Part shown: positions 8,356 to 17,170 of the stretch, in pieces
Layout of the letters: each line of letters starts with the position of its first letter
Numbering within the stretch: position 1 is the first letter of the stretch
Assembly (NCBI GenBank): GCA_965261695.1
Contig: OZ253474.1
Location: forward strand, 558,001 to 622,000
Source of the DNA: Bin5 sp965261695
GTDB lineage: Bacteria > Chloroflexota > Anaerolineae > Caldilineales > Caldilineaceae
DNA: 64,000 bases
Direction: 5' to 3'
Translations under genes and position numbers: made by a program
The notes under the pieces: model-generated
The model's database searches: none
Seen by the model: the letters and a program-made list of their open reading frames with translations, nothing else
Told to the model about the DNA's origin: nothing

Positions 8356-10761
8356 TTGAACATCCTTTCGTGGGCGTAGGCGACGTGGCGAAAATCTTCC
8401 CGGTTGGTGCGGCGTCGGATTGGGGGAAGTATAGTTGCAGAGGTGCGGAATGTCAATTGGTTGGCATCCGAGGGCAGGGCATACGCATCTAATGTGCGTC
8501 CAGATCGGGAACCGGCTTTTTGCTGAGTTGCGTATTGCGCATACCGTATTGCGTATGGGCAGGCGAGACGGGCTCGATTCAGTTGCTACATTCGCCCGAA
8601 AAGTCTCTGTTTCATATGGGATTCAGATCCGAAGCATTCTTGGGCGGTTGGATGGGTTGACAGGCAGGCGCGCTGGTAGGAGAGATTTGGTGAGATTGGG
8701 CAAGAAAATTCTCGGTGCATCACGGGAGACGGGAGACGGGAGGCTGGGCGATGGCCGCCGGCGTCGTCGCGGCGGGCGGCGCACTGGCGCAGTGCGGGGC
8801 AAAGCGCGGCATGAATTCATGTGATGCCCTGCTCTGTAACCTGTCGGTATCCTGTCGGGGCGTGCGGAGAGTATCAAAGTGGCGCGAAGTGGCGCGAATT
8901 GCCGCGTGAATTCATGTGCTGCCTTACTCTTTCTGCAAAAGTTTTTGCGGATTGGCGCAGGGTGTCGCGCCGGTCGCGACGTTATGATTTTGCAACCAAG
9001 TATGTTCTGTAAAAAAGTATGCGTTTGTTAAGGTACAGAGATGGTTCGCTGTCACCTTGGACTTTCAGCTATGGATACAGCGTATACGATTGTTCAGGCT
9101 CTTGCAAGGACACCGGGCACAGGGCATACGCATCTAAATCCGTATGCCATTCTGTATGCCAATTCTGTCGGGATTCCTAACAAAAGGACGTGATAATTGG
9201 TGGAAATCGCTGTAAGCCTGCTGATTGACGACGGAAATTCAGCGCAACAAAGGCCGTCAGTCGTCGAAACCGGTCAGATTCACAGCCTGCGCGCCATTAT
9301 TGGTGCAATTTTCATTGTCTGAACCCGATCTGGAAGAGATCATGGCAGCATTGCGGTGCTTCGACTCTATTCAGATGCAATTGCCCTGCAAAGGAGGGTG
9401 CAGCCCAGATTATTGTGCGTCAAGTCAAAGCAGGTCGTTGAAGCAGCTGAGGGCAGGGTTGACTGAGCAGAGTCCTGCGGCACGTTAGAAACGCTTGCGC
9501 TGCCCCGTTGCTCTTCTCCTTCCCCTCTCCTCGTCTACCCACTTTCATCCTCAAACAAACTGGGATGCAACCATGCAAGGGAAGCGCCCGTCGGCGCTGA
9601 GCAGTTGCGCTGCGCTCTGCGCGCCCGCGCAACACGATTGAGAGCATCGCAATCACTTGGATGTCCGCTCTATTTACAAAGCATACAAATCACGGTCCGA
9701 ATGACGCGCCTGCAGTGCCGGCATTCACGCCTGGCGCGGGTGCAGCCCAGAATGGGGGCGAGATTTCGGCTGCGTCCGGGTTTCCGGACTGCCTGCAGGC
9801 GACGCGAGGGGCGCGCATGTCAGGTGTGCCAGTGTAAGTGATCACGAGCGTTTGCGAGCGTTTGCGAGCAGTTACGAGCGTTTGCGAGCGAATTCGAGCG
9901 CGCCAAGTCGCGTTTGGTCGCGTTTAGTCGCGTTTAGTCGCGCCATATTTTTTTTTGTGTCCGGGAACGTTTGGGCGTGTTCTATCATTTCGTGTCGTAT
10001 CTTGTCGTCATTTTTCGTCATTTCTCGTCATTTCTCGTCATTTCTCGTCATTTCTCGTCCCAAATTTTTTTTCCGGGTATGGCGGGCAACGGGCGGTTGC
10101 GGCTCCGGCTGGGCAGGGAGGGCAGCAGTTTGCTGCGCATGGTTGCCGCGCCGGGGGCAGGATGTGCGTCATGTCATGATATTCGTTTCAAATTGGTTTG
10201 CAATTGCGGCAGGGCCGCGGCTGCGTTCGTCTATGTGCAGCACAATTGTACTACAAGATTGAAGAGTTTGCAGTTGCTGGGAATCCCAGGGCGCATTTCA
10301 GTATGGGGGTGGGTTGCTGACTTGCTCTGAAGGAGCAGGATGCTCAGCAGTTGTCCGAACTGTGATCGATGCAGTTGGTATGAGGGAGACAGTTGACGGC
10401 AGCGGCCCAGGCGGCGTCTTCATTCCCGAGAGTCGGGCGAACTGCGGTCCGATTGTGTCCACAGGCGACCTGCCTCCGTCACCTCCTGGTAAAGTTCTTC
10501 AACAGGCGCGGGAACCGAAACCGGCTGCGGGCGAGACAGCCGCGATCCCAGGGACACGTTCCCCTAAAATTGGGATGCACCCGCGTAGGAGAGCGTGTCA
10601 GGGAGACTTGGGGCAGGCGTTGTCTGAATCAGAGTCTGGGGGATTGGGAGATGGCAAGAAATTATGGAAGCGGAAGATTCAGATAGTGGTTGAAAAGCGG
10701 TAGATGATAGAATTATGGCATTGTAAATCTGGCGAGGATAACACACAGGGAGCATGGAATC
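8356..10761. other. 2.4-kb stretch without a convincing gene
   Basis: Frames here are short, low-complexity or unlike known proteins. The stretch holds several imperfect direct repeats: agggcatacgcatctaa at 8476-8492 and 9121-9137, gggtgcagcccaga at 9396-9409 and 9738-9751, and a diverged gaattcatgtg block near 8813 and 8907. It also holds the 10-bp-period arrays listed separately. It could be decayed mobile DNA or a large regulatory or structural spacer. The promoter of the rightward gene after it should lie near its end. Confidence 0.6.
9845..10060. repeat. three consecutive 10-bp-period repeat arrays
   Basis: Three different units with the same period follow each other: cgagcgtttg (about six copies, some degenerate, 9845-9904), gtcgcgttta (about four, 9907-9946) and tttctcgtca (about five or six, 10011-10060). 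The last two arrays are each bordered by a T8-T9 tract followed shortly by ccggg. The units differ in sequence but all carry a CG-containing core, and within each array the copies keep the 10-bp spacing. Confidence 0.85.
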
Positions 10762-11325
10762 ATGAGCGAATCTGATCAGCAGGTGATGTTCAGCGAGCAG
10801 TTTGACGACCAGTTGGACGCCGGCTGGTTCTGGCTGCGCGAGAATCCAGGTTGCTGGCGGCTGCGGGAGGGCGGCCTGGAGATCATGGTCGAGCCGGGAT
10901 TGGCGGCTACGGTGCGCAACGCGCTGGTGCGCCCGGCGCCGGATCGCAGCCGCGGCCCCTATGCAATCGAAGTAACGATCTTCAACCACAAAGCGCCGAG
11001 GCAGCAGTTTGAGCAGGCCGGCATCACCTGGTATCAGAACGGCGAGCCTGTCTTCAAAGAGGTCAAGGAGTTGGTGGACGGAAACATCTGTATTGTTCCC
11101 GGCCTCAAGCCGATGTCGAGGCAGAGTGTGCGCCTGCGCCTCGTGGTCAACGCCGATTCGTGGGAGGCGCAGTTCCGCCCGGAGGGGGCGTCGGAATATG
11201 AGACGGCTGCCGGGGGTGAACTGCCAGCGGCGGACGAGGAGCAGGTCAGCATCCAGTGCTATAACGGCCCACCGGACGCAGAGCACTGGATCCGCTTTGA
11301 GAATTTCCGGATCGTGCGGCTCTGA
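10762..11325 (+). CDS. concanavalin-like (DUF1349-type) protein
   Basis: A 187-residue soluble protein without signal peptide. The pattern FDDQLDAGWFWLRENPGCW at the start, ITWYQNG in the middle and HWIRFENFRIV at the end matches the DUF1349/laminin-G-like beta-sandwich fold that also occurs as the C-terminal domain of some glycosidases. Such stand-alone proteins usually bind carbohydrate or have no known activity. The ATG is preceded by AGGGAG about 12 bases upstream; a nearer ATG is out of frame and hits a stop at once. It converges with the S51 peptidase gene. Confidence 0.7.
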   Translation: MSESDQQVMFSEQFDDQLDAGWFWLRENPGCWRLREGGLEIMVEPGLAATVRNALVRPAPDRSRGPYAIEVTIFNHKAPRQQFEQAGITWYQNGEPVFKEVKELVDGNICIVPGLKPMSRQSVRLRLVVNADSWEAQFRPEGASEYETAAGGELPAADEEQVSIQCYNGPPDAEHWIRFENFRIVRL

Positions 11326-11337
11326 GCGAATCCGAAT

Positions 11338-12054
11338 TCAGGTGTGAAGAGAGAGGGACAGTTCGCCGCCGGGTGGGTAGACTTGCGGGCGGGATACCGG
11401 CTGGCCGGGCAGATAGAGGGTGACGGCGCCGCCACCGTAGACGGTCCATGCGTGCTCCGACAGGTCGTTGACGATGCCAGTCTCTTCGTCGATGCCGACC
11501 AGGGTCGCCCGGGGCAGCAATGCGCGCAGGCGCTCGGCCCAGCCCTTACCAAAGTTATTATGATGGGGCAAGACGCAGGCGTTGGGAATCAACCCCAGGC
11601 CGGGTATGACCTGCTGTGCGCGCGGGTCGTAGAGATGCTGGCACAGGACCATGGCGCCGGCGCTGCTTCCGGCCAGCACTGCGCCCTCTGCATAGGCGGA
11701 GTTCGTTGCCTTCCACGCCGGCGTATTGTGGAGGGTCTGGCAGAGATAGGCGGGAAAGCCGCCCAACAGATAGATCAGCCGGGCGTCGGCCAGGGTATCC
11801 ACCAACACCGGGTCGGCGGCTGAACTGCGATCGATTAGGGGAATGGTCTGCAGATTGGTCGCGCCGAGGCTGCTGAACCAACGGCGGCCATTTTCGCCGG
11901 CGCGCGCGTGGTTGTTGTCAGGGGCGGCGGCGGTGGGAACGATGACAATGGGCGCGTCCGTGCCGCCAGCCAACTCGATGCAGCGCCGGTCCGGCAGCGC
12001 CATCTTGCCGCCAAACTCGGCGCCGCCCTGCAGGGCGATGTGTCCTCGTTCCAC
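11338..12054 (-). CDS. peptidase S51 / cyanophycinase-like protein
   Basis: A 238-residue class-I-glutamine-amidotransferase-fold serine hydrolase. It shows IVIVPTAAA near residue 36, the LLGGFP strand-turn near 97 and the nucleophile elbow GSSAGAM with Ser131. Then LPHHNNFGKG and VGIDEETG follow, as in cyanophycinase and alpha-aspartyl dipeptidase relatives. Length is close to a minimal S51 domain. No signal peptide is seen, so it is likely cytoplasmic. Family members cleave beta-linked Asp-Arg dipeptide polymers or N-terminal Asp dipeptides. No cyanophycin synthetase is in view, so the substrate is open. Confidence 0.85.
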   Translation of the reverse strand: MERGHIALQGGAEFGGKMALPDRRCIELAGGTDAPIVIVPTAAAPDNNHARAGENGRRWFSSLGATNLQTIPLIDRSSAADPVLVDTLADARLIYLLGGFPAYLCQTLHNTPAWKATNSAYAEGAVLAGSSAGAMVLCQHLYDPRAQQVIPGLGLIPNACVLPHHNNFGKGWAERLRALLPRATLVGIDEETGIVNDLSEHAWTVYGGGAVTLYLPGQPVSRPQVYPPGGELSLSLHT

Positions 12055-12111
12055 TTGGGTTAACTCTCCATTGTCGGCGCTAAGAGCGAATGTTGTCCGT
12101 CCGCTGGCTTC

Positions 12112-12285
12112 CTATCCCTTCACTGCGCCGGGCGCGGCCGCGCTCGAATCGCCTGTAGGCTGACCTGCCGGCGCACAGGCTGCCAGTAGCCCAAGTCCGG
12201 CCAACGCGCTTGCATTGCGCAGGAAATCTCGCCGGTTGAGCGTGCCGCGCGTTCCCGTCTGCTTCTTCCCATTTTGATCAGACAT
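12112..12285 (-). pseudogene. orphan Tat-lipoprotein leader (truncated exported protein)
   Basis: A 57-residue frame that is almost only an export signal: a twin-arginine region LNRRDFLRNAS, a hydrophobic core and a lipobox LLAAC, then about 20 linker residues rich in Gly, Ser and Ala, then a stop. Such leaders normally precede solute-binding proteins of ABC transporters. The mature domain is missing, so I read it as the remnant of a deletion. A genuine mini-lipoprotein cannot be excluded. It lies between the S51 peptidase gene and the 3' end of gcvP. Confidence 0.6.
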
Positions 12286-12567
12286 TTCTGCATGCCTGCT
12301 TGTTAAGTTCCTTGCCGCTGGCAAGACACAAGTAGAGGAGTGAGTTGAGAGAAATGAGGGGAGAGAATTGAAACCGGCCCTTCCCACTCCTCAACGATGA
12401 GACTCCGCCCAAGACTATATAATTCATTTTCTTTTCCGTCAACCACGTTTGCATCGTCCAAAAGGCGGGGATTCGATGTGTTTGTGTTGATGGGATCGAT
12501 GGGCAGAAGCCACATTGGAGACACGCCGAGCGACGCGATACGAACTATGAGGCAGCCGAAATTCGTT

Positions 12568-15500
12568 TCAGACGTAGCTTTCCAACGGCGGGCAGGCGCA
12601 CACCAGATTGCGGTCGCCGTAGATGTTGTCGACGCGCCCGACGGCGGGCCAGAATTTATTGTCGCGTACCCAGGCTGCGGGGAAGGCGGCGCTCTGGCGG
12701 CTGTAGGCGCGGGACCATTGATCAGCGGTAACGAGGTCAGCCGGGTGGGGGGCATGGCGCAGAGGAGATTCCTCGGCGCTGACAGTGCCATCCTGCACAG
12801 CCTGAATCTCGGCCCGTATCGCCAACATGGCCTCGCAGAAGCGGTCCAGCTCATCTTTGGACTCGCTTTCGGTCGGCTCGATCATCAGCGTTCCGGCCAC
12901 GGGAAAGGACATTGTGGGCGCATGAAAGCCGAAATCGATCAGCCGCTTGGCGATGTCGTCGACCTGCAGGCCGTGATCCTTGAGGAAGCGCGTATCGATG
13001 ATGCACTCGTGCGCCACCCGTCCCTGCGCGCCCCGATAGAGGACAGGATAGGCGTGCTGCAGGCGGACAGCGATGTAGTTGGCGTTGAGAATGGCGATGC
13101 GGGTGGCCTCGGTCAGACCGCTGGCTCCCATCATAGCGACGTAGGCGTAGGAGATCGGCAGGATGCTGGCGCTTCCGAAGGGCGCAGCAGAGACCGCGCC
13201 GATGGCTTGCTCTCGGCCTGCCGACGTTACGACGGCATGACCGGGCAGGAAGGGAGCCAGGTGTTCGGCCACGCAGATTGGACCCATGCCAGGCCCGCCG
13301 CCACCGTGAGGGATGCAGAAGGTCTTGTGCAGGTTCAGATGACAGACATCTGCGCCCATATCGCCGGGCCGGCAGAGTCCCACCTGCGCATTCATGTTGG
13401 CGCCGTCCATGTAGACCTGGCCGCCGTGCCGGTGAATGATCCGGCAGATTTCCTCGATTGCCTCTTCGAACACGCCGTGCGTGCTGGGATAGGTGACCAT
13501 CAGCGCGGCCAGGCGCTCGCCATGTTGCTCGGCCTTGGCGCGCAGATCGTCTACGTCGATGTTGCCTTTTTCGTCACAACGGACGACCACGACCTTCATG
13601 CCGGCCATGACCGCGCTGGCCGGATTGGTGCCGTGGGCGGAGGAGGGGATCAAGCAGATATCGCGGCGTTCGTCGCCGCGGCTGCGGTGCAGCGCGCGTA
13701 TGACGAGCAGACCGGCGTATTCACCCTGTGAACCGGCGTTTGGCTGGAAGGAGACGGCCGCAAGACCGGTGATCTCCTGCAGGGCGCGCGACAAAAGGAA
13801 GAAGAGAATCTGATAGCCCTTGGCTTGTTCCAGCGGGGCGAACGGGTGCATCCCGCCGAACTGCGGCCAAGTGACGGGGATCATCTCGGCGGTGGCGTTC
13901 AACTTCATGGTGCAGGAGCCAAGCGGGATCATTGAGTGGGCGAGGGAGAGATCCCGGTTTTGCAGCTTGGTGATATAGCGGAGCATCTCGGTCTCCGACT
14001 TAAACATATTGAAGATCGGATGGGTCAGGAAAGGGCTTGTGCGGGCGAAAGGCGGCGGGTATTGCAGATCGACCGCTTCGGCCCGCCTGGCTATGTCAGG
14101 GTCGGCCAAGTTCGCTTGACGGTCCAATGCGGCGGGGGCGGGGTGTGGAGGATCGTCTGCGCCGAAAATCTCCAGCAACGCGCGCAGTTCAGCGACCGTT
14201 GTTTTTTCGTCGAGCGAGACGGCCACCGCCCCGTCGTCGAACAGGCGCAAGTTTATGCGGCGGGCGTTGGCCGCCTGGCGCAGGGCATCCTGTGCGCGGG
14301 GGCCGCCTGCGATCTTGATCGTGTCGAAGAGCGGTTCACCATCGTGCTGAACGAGTCGATAGCCCATGTCCCTCAGGGCAGTCGCCAGAATCGAGGTGAG
14401 CAGCTGAATGCGGCGGGCGATTCGTTTCAGGCCATCGGGGCCGTGGTAGACGCCGTACATCGAGGCCATGATAGCCAGCAGCACCTGGGCGGTGCAGATA
14501 TTGCTGGTCGCTTTGTCGCGGCGGATATGCTGCTCTCTGGTCTGGAGGGCAAGGCGCAGCGCCGGTCTGCCGTGGACGTCCTGCGAGACGCCGACCAGCC
14601 TGCCCGGCATCTGCCGTTTGAGCGCGTCGCGGGTCGCCATGAAGGCGGCGTGGGGACCGCCGTAACCCATCGGGACGCCAAAGCGCTGGGCGCTGCCAAC
14701 GGCGATGTCGGCGCCCCATTCGCCGGGCGGCGTCAGCAGTGTCAATGCCAGCAGATCGGTGGCGACGACGACGAATGCGCCAACCGCGTGGGCCTGCTCG
14801 ACAAGGTTGCGGAAGTCGCTGATTGTTCCGTCGGTGTCCGGGTACTGCACCAGGAGGCCAAATGTATCCTCGTCGCAGCTGTATTGGCGGTGGTCGCCGA
14901 CGACAACGCGATAGCCCAGTGGTTCGGCCCGCGTACGAATCGTGTCGATCGTCTGCGGATGGCAGGTCTCCGAAACGAAGAAGGTGTTGGCGGATGCGCC
15001 GCGCTTCTGCGCCCGCTTGCACATGGTCATCGCTTCGGCAGCAGCGGTGGCCTCGTCGAGCAGGGAGGCATTGGCGATGTCGAGCGCGGTGAGGTCGCTC
15101 ACCATTGTCTGGAAGTTGAGCAACGCTTGCAGCCGCCCCTGCGCGATCTCGGCCTGATAGGGCGTGTACTGGGTGTACCAGCCGGGGTTTTCGAGTATGT
15201 TGCGCAGGATTACAGGAGGGGTGATGGTATCGTAGTAGCCCATGCCGATGAAGGAGCGGAACAGTTCGTTGCGGGAAGCGATTTCGGCCATTTCCGCCAG
15301 CACATCGGACTCCGGGCGCGGGCCTGGCAGGGCCAGTTGGCGTTCGGAACGAATCTGGGCGGGGACAGTCTGATCGATCAGTGTGTCTACTGAGTCCACG
15401 CCGATCAGATCCAGCATTGCCTGCACATCGTCGGCGGCGGGTCCCAGATGCCGGTGGACGAATGCGTCGGTGGGTTGCAGCATACCGGCCTGCCCTGAGG

Positions 15501-15606
15501 TCGGCGCGGCGGGTTGCTCGGGTCGCGCTTGCAGACCTTGGTCAGAGTTTGAATCGAAGCCGTTGCGGGCGGGAGTTGTGGGGGTCAGGTGGGCAGCAGC
15601 GCTCAT
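12568..15606 (-). CDS. gcvP: glycine dehydrogenase (decarboxylating), P-protein
   Basis: A 1012-residue fused-form P-protein of the glycine cleavage system, which decarboxylates glycine and passes the aminomethyl group to lipoyl-GcvH. Both halves are present: FIGMGYYD and NASLLDEATAAAEAM in the N-terminal half, and SFQPNAGSQGEYAG plus the PLP-lysine segment NLHKTFCIPHGGGGPG (Lys761) in the C-terminal half. The ATG is preceded by AGAGGAG; a longer frame upstream lacks a ribosome site. A tandem glycine riboswitch and a terminator precede it, so expression should rise with glycine. No gcvT, gcvH or lpd is in the window. Confidence 0.95.
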   Translation of the reverse strand: MSAAAHLTPTTPARNGFDSNSDQGLQARPEQPAAPTSGQAGMLQPTDAFVHRHLGPAADDVQAMLDLIGVDSVDTLIDQTVPAQIRSERQLALPGPRPESDVLAEMAEIASRNELFRSFIGMGYYDTITPPVILRNILENPGWYTQYTPYQAEIAQGRLQALLNFQTMVSDLTALDIANASLLDEATAAAEAMTMCKRAQKRGASANTFFVSETCHPQTIDTIRTRAEPLGYRVVVGDHRQYSCDEDTFGLLVQYPDTDGTISDFRNLVEQAHAVGAFVVVATDLLALTLLTPPGEWGADIAVGSAQRFGVPMGYGGPHAAFMATRDALKRQMPGRLVGVSQDVHGRPALRLALQTREQHIRRDKATSNICTAQVLLAIMASMYGVYHGPDGLKRIARRIQLLTSILATALRDMGYRLVQHDGEPLFDTIKIAGGPRAQDALRQAANARRINLRLFDDGAVAVSLDEKTTVAELRALLEIFGADDPPHPAPAALDRQANLADPDIARRAEAVDLQYPPPFARTSPFLTHPIFNMFKSETEMLRYITKLQNRDLSLAHSMIPLGSCTMKLNATAEMIPVTWPQFGGMHPFAPLEQAKGYQILFFLLSRALQEITGLAAVSFQPNAGSQGEYAGLLVIRALHRSRGDERRDICLIPSSAHGTNPASAVMAGMKVVVVRCDEKGNIDVDDLRAKAEQHGERLAALMVTYPSTHGVFEEAIEEICRIIHRHGGQVYMDGANMNAQVGLCRPGDMGADVCHLNLHKTFCIPHGGGGPGMGPICVAEHLAPFLPGHAVVTSAGREQAIGAVSAAPFGSASILPISYAYVAMMGASGLTEATRIAILNANYIAVRLQHAYPVLYRGAQGRVAHECIIDTRFLKDHGLQVDDIAKRLIDFGFHAPTMSFPVAGTLMIEPTESESKDELDRFCEAMLAIRAEIQAVQDGTVSAEESPLRHAPHPADLVTADQWSRAYSRQSAAFPAAWVRDNKFWPAVGRVDNIYGDRNLVCACPPLESYV

Positions 15607-15685
15607 CTCTCTCTCCTCTGGTCTCCGTCTGATTTCGGCTGCCCCGCCGGTTGCAACACGGGCGTAAGACAACGAAACCGGGAAG

Positions 15686-15715
15686 AAAAAACGGGCATTC
15701 GCTTTGAATGCCCGT
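15686..15715 (-). terminator. riboswitch-controlled intrinsic terminator of gcvP
   Basis: A perfect 10-bp stem (complement of 15706-15715 with 15691-15700), a 5-base loop and a run of six U residues on the minus strand. It follows the second glycine aptamer directly and precedes the gcvP ribosome site by about 70 bases. This is the expected expression platform: glycine binding should prevent the hairpin and allow read-through. Confidence 0.9.
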
Positions 15716-15920
15716 TGCCTCTGTCCTTGACCTGAGAGATTGCCGCAGGCCTGTTGGAGCCTGCGCTTGCCCCGTCGGTGGCCGCTCTTTCGTTCGGAGC
15801 GGCGCTTTCCAAAGGTGCCGTATCGCGACGATCCTTTTGCCTGAGAGTGTCACTGGACAGGTTGGGTCTTCCTGTCGGCTTGCCCCTTCGGCGCTTCGAT
15901 TGCGAAGTCTCTCTCGTCGC
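15716..15920 (-). promoter_or_regulatory. tandem glycine riboswitch
   Basis: Two glycine aptamers lie in the gcvP leader. Aptamer 1 is closed by a 7-bp P1 (GCGACGA with TCGTCGC, 15914-15920 with 15825-15831) and contains GCCGAAGGGGCAA and CTCTCAGGCAAAAGG. Aptamer 2 contains ACCGACGGGGCAAG and CTCTCAGGTCAAGGAC. These are conserved core sequences of the gcvT-type riboswitch. Both aptamers are intact and lie directly upstream of the terminator hairpin. Confidence 0.93.
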
Positions 15921-16108
15921 GCATCAGCCTACTATACTATTATTGCGCTATTCTTGGATAGCAGGGCTATTGTAACGCAGTGCGACCAATTGCACAATTG
16001 TCAAGATTCTGATAAAGACATCTATAATCTGCTGATGTGAGGACGGATGCGAGCAGGCGCGATAGCGACAGCGCGTCCCTGTAGCCGATGAACAAGAGGA
16101 TCGACAAT
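15865..16108. repeat. 244-bp direct repeat, left copy (gcvP-side intergenic DNA)
   Basis: This segment matches 34303-34546 over 244 bases without gaps and with about 14 mismatches (about 94 % identity), counted by eye. It contains the 5' half of glycine aptamer 1, the divergent promoter region of gcvP and rsmD, and the leader up to the rsmD start. The left copy is still joined to gcvP, while its right side joins island DNA. The two copies enclose about 18.2 kb. Confidence 0.95.
15931..16028. promoter_or_regulatory. divergent promoter region of gcvP and the island gene
   Basis: Leftward, TATAGT (complement of 15931-15936) lies about 10 bases before the riboswitch and is a plausible -10 for gcvP. 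Rightward, TATAAT at 16023-16028, with TTGTCA 19 bases further upstream, can drive the gene starting at 16107. The same rightward elements recur in front of rsmD in the right repeat copy. No mapped transcription starts are available. Confidence 0.55.
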
Positions 16109-16460
16109 GACATTTAACGAGCATGATGCCAAGGTTGGCTCGCTTCTCAAACAGAAGGACAAGGCCGAAAAGAAGCTAAAAAACCGCCTGTGTCGCGCAA
16201 AACAATCAGCCAACACTCTGCGCATTCTGGCGGATTGCTTTGATGACGAGGTGGAGGATGCGGAAGTCACCAAGGTGATGGGTAATCAGTTTGAGTGTGT
16301 TCATTCATCAATCCCCACACATCCACACATTGTCAAGCCGGATACTGAGTGGCCTGAATTTCCACCAGACTTGAAGGAAACCGTATCAGAGATTTGTGAT
16401 CTGAAAACAGAAATCAAACGACTTTCAGAACTCCTAGAAACTGAACTGGATTGTTCCTAG
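16107..16460 (+). CDS. small coiled-coil protein at island left edge
   Basis: A 117-residue unrecognised protein, charged and probably helical at both ends, with a central NTLRILADCFDDEVEDAEV segment. The same pattern (LLRVIADCLDLEHDAKV) occurs in the small protein at 28913-29170, so both may belong to one island family. The start codon lies exactly where the 244-bp repeat ends, and its ribosome site (AAGAGGA) is repeat DNA. It is therefore expressed, if at all, from the promoter that belongs to rsmD in the other copy. No function can be assigned. Confidence 0.65.
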   Translation: MTFNEHDAKVGSLLKQKDKAEKKLKNRLCRAKQSANTLRILADCFDDEVEDAEVTKVMGNQFECVHSSIPTHPHIVKPDTEWPEFPPDLKETVSEICDLKTEIKRLSELLETELDCS

Positions 16461-17170
16461 AAAGAAAAAATAGGCTTGTATCGCAATGAAGTAATGGGAG
16501 GTTGTACGAAATGTCGAAGCTGGCGACCACACACCAGATGACGTATTAGGGGAAGTGTGATGCTAACTCACACAATCTGCAAGACCAACAAAGTAAATCG
16601 AGCATAGGCAACGACGTACATTGCAGAATCCAACAAAGGCGTTTTGGCCGTCAGGACTGCATTGAAGACACGCCTCCCATCTTCAATGCAGAACTTATTC
16701 CCATCGGCCTGTCAGCAGTGTTAGTAATAGACCAAGTAACCCAATGATCATTCTGGGCGCATTGGCAGACACAACATGACCCCCCTTCGTGATTTCAAGG
16801 GTGATGTGCAGCCACCAACTTCCGGTCTTAGGGTATACGCGTAGAGATGGAAGTGGCAAATACGCATCATCCGAAATCCCCGTTTTTCGGGAATCGGTTG
16901 GTGTTATGACGATATACAGCCACTAGCTTCTAGCCGCACAGAATAACCGCAAGCGTATTTGAGTGCAAGAATGAGAGATCGAGCAGCGTTCCATGAGATT
17001 GCGTACTGGTCAAGATGATGGTAAGGTGTTGCCACCACAGTACACTACCCGAACTCATCCTCTTGAACACTAAGCCCCAACAGTTAGAGTTGCCTTGCGT
17101 TATGATCTTCTAACGGAGGGGTAGAGCAATTGTGCCACATACAACATATCGCGCAAATAGGGGGATTCCT
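16461..17170. other. island spacer without recognised gene
   Basis: About 700 relatively AT-rich bases with no supported frame. An imperfect hairpin (tccccg, five T, cggga near 16888) is present but lacks a U-tract. The promoter of the exported protein that follows should lie near the end. Confidence 0.5.

Noticed and set aside
8435..8824. A 129-codon plus-strand frame
   Set aside because: Arg/Gly-rich low-complexity translation with no ribosome site, in a repeat-rich non-coding stretch.
9225..9488. An 87-codon plus-strand frame
   Set aside because: No recognisable domain and no start signal; a gggtgcagcccaga repeat inside it recurs outside any frame.
9845..10060. CRISPR array
   Set aside because: Units are 10 bp without spacers and the unit changes along the array; no cas gene is present.
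13936..15393. A 485-codon plus-strand frame inside gcvP
   Set aside because: Shadow frame; gcvP on the other strand is complete and well conserved.
16880..16910. Hairpin tccccg-ttttt-cggga as a terminator
   Set aside because: The stem is short and imperfect and has no U-tract on either strand.
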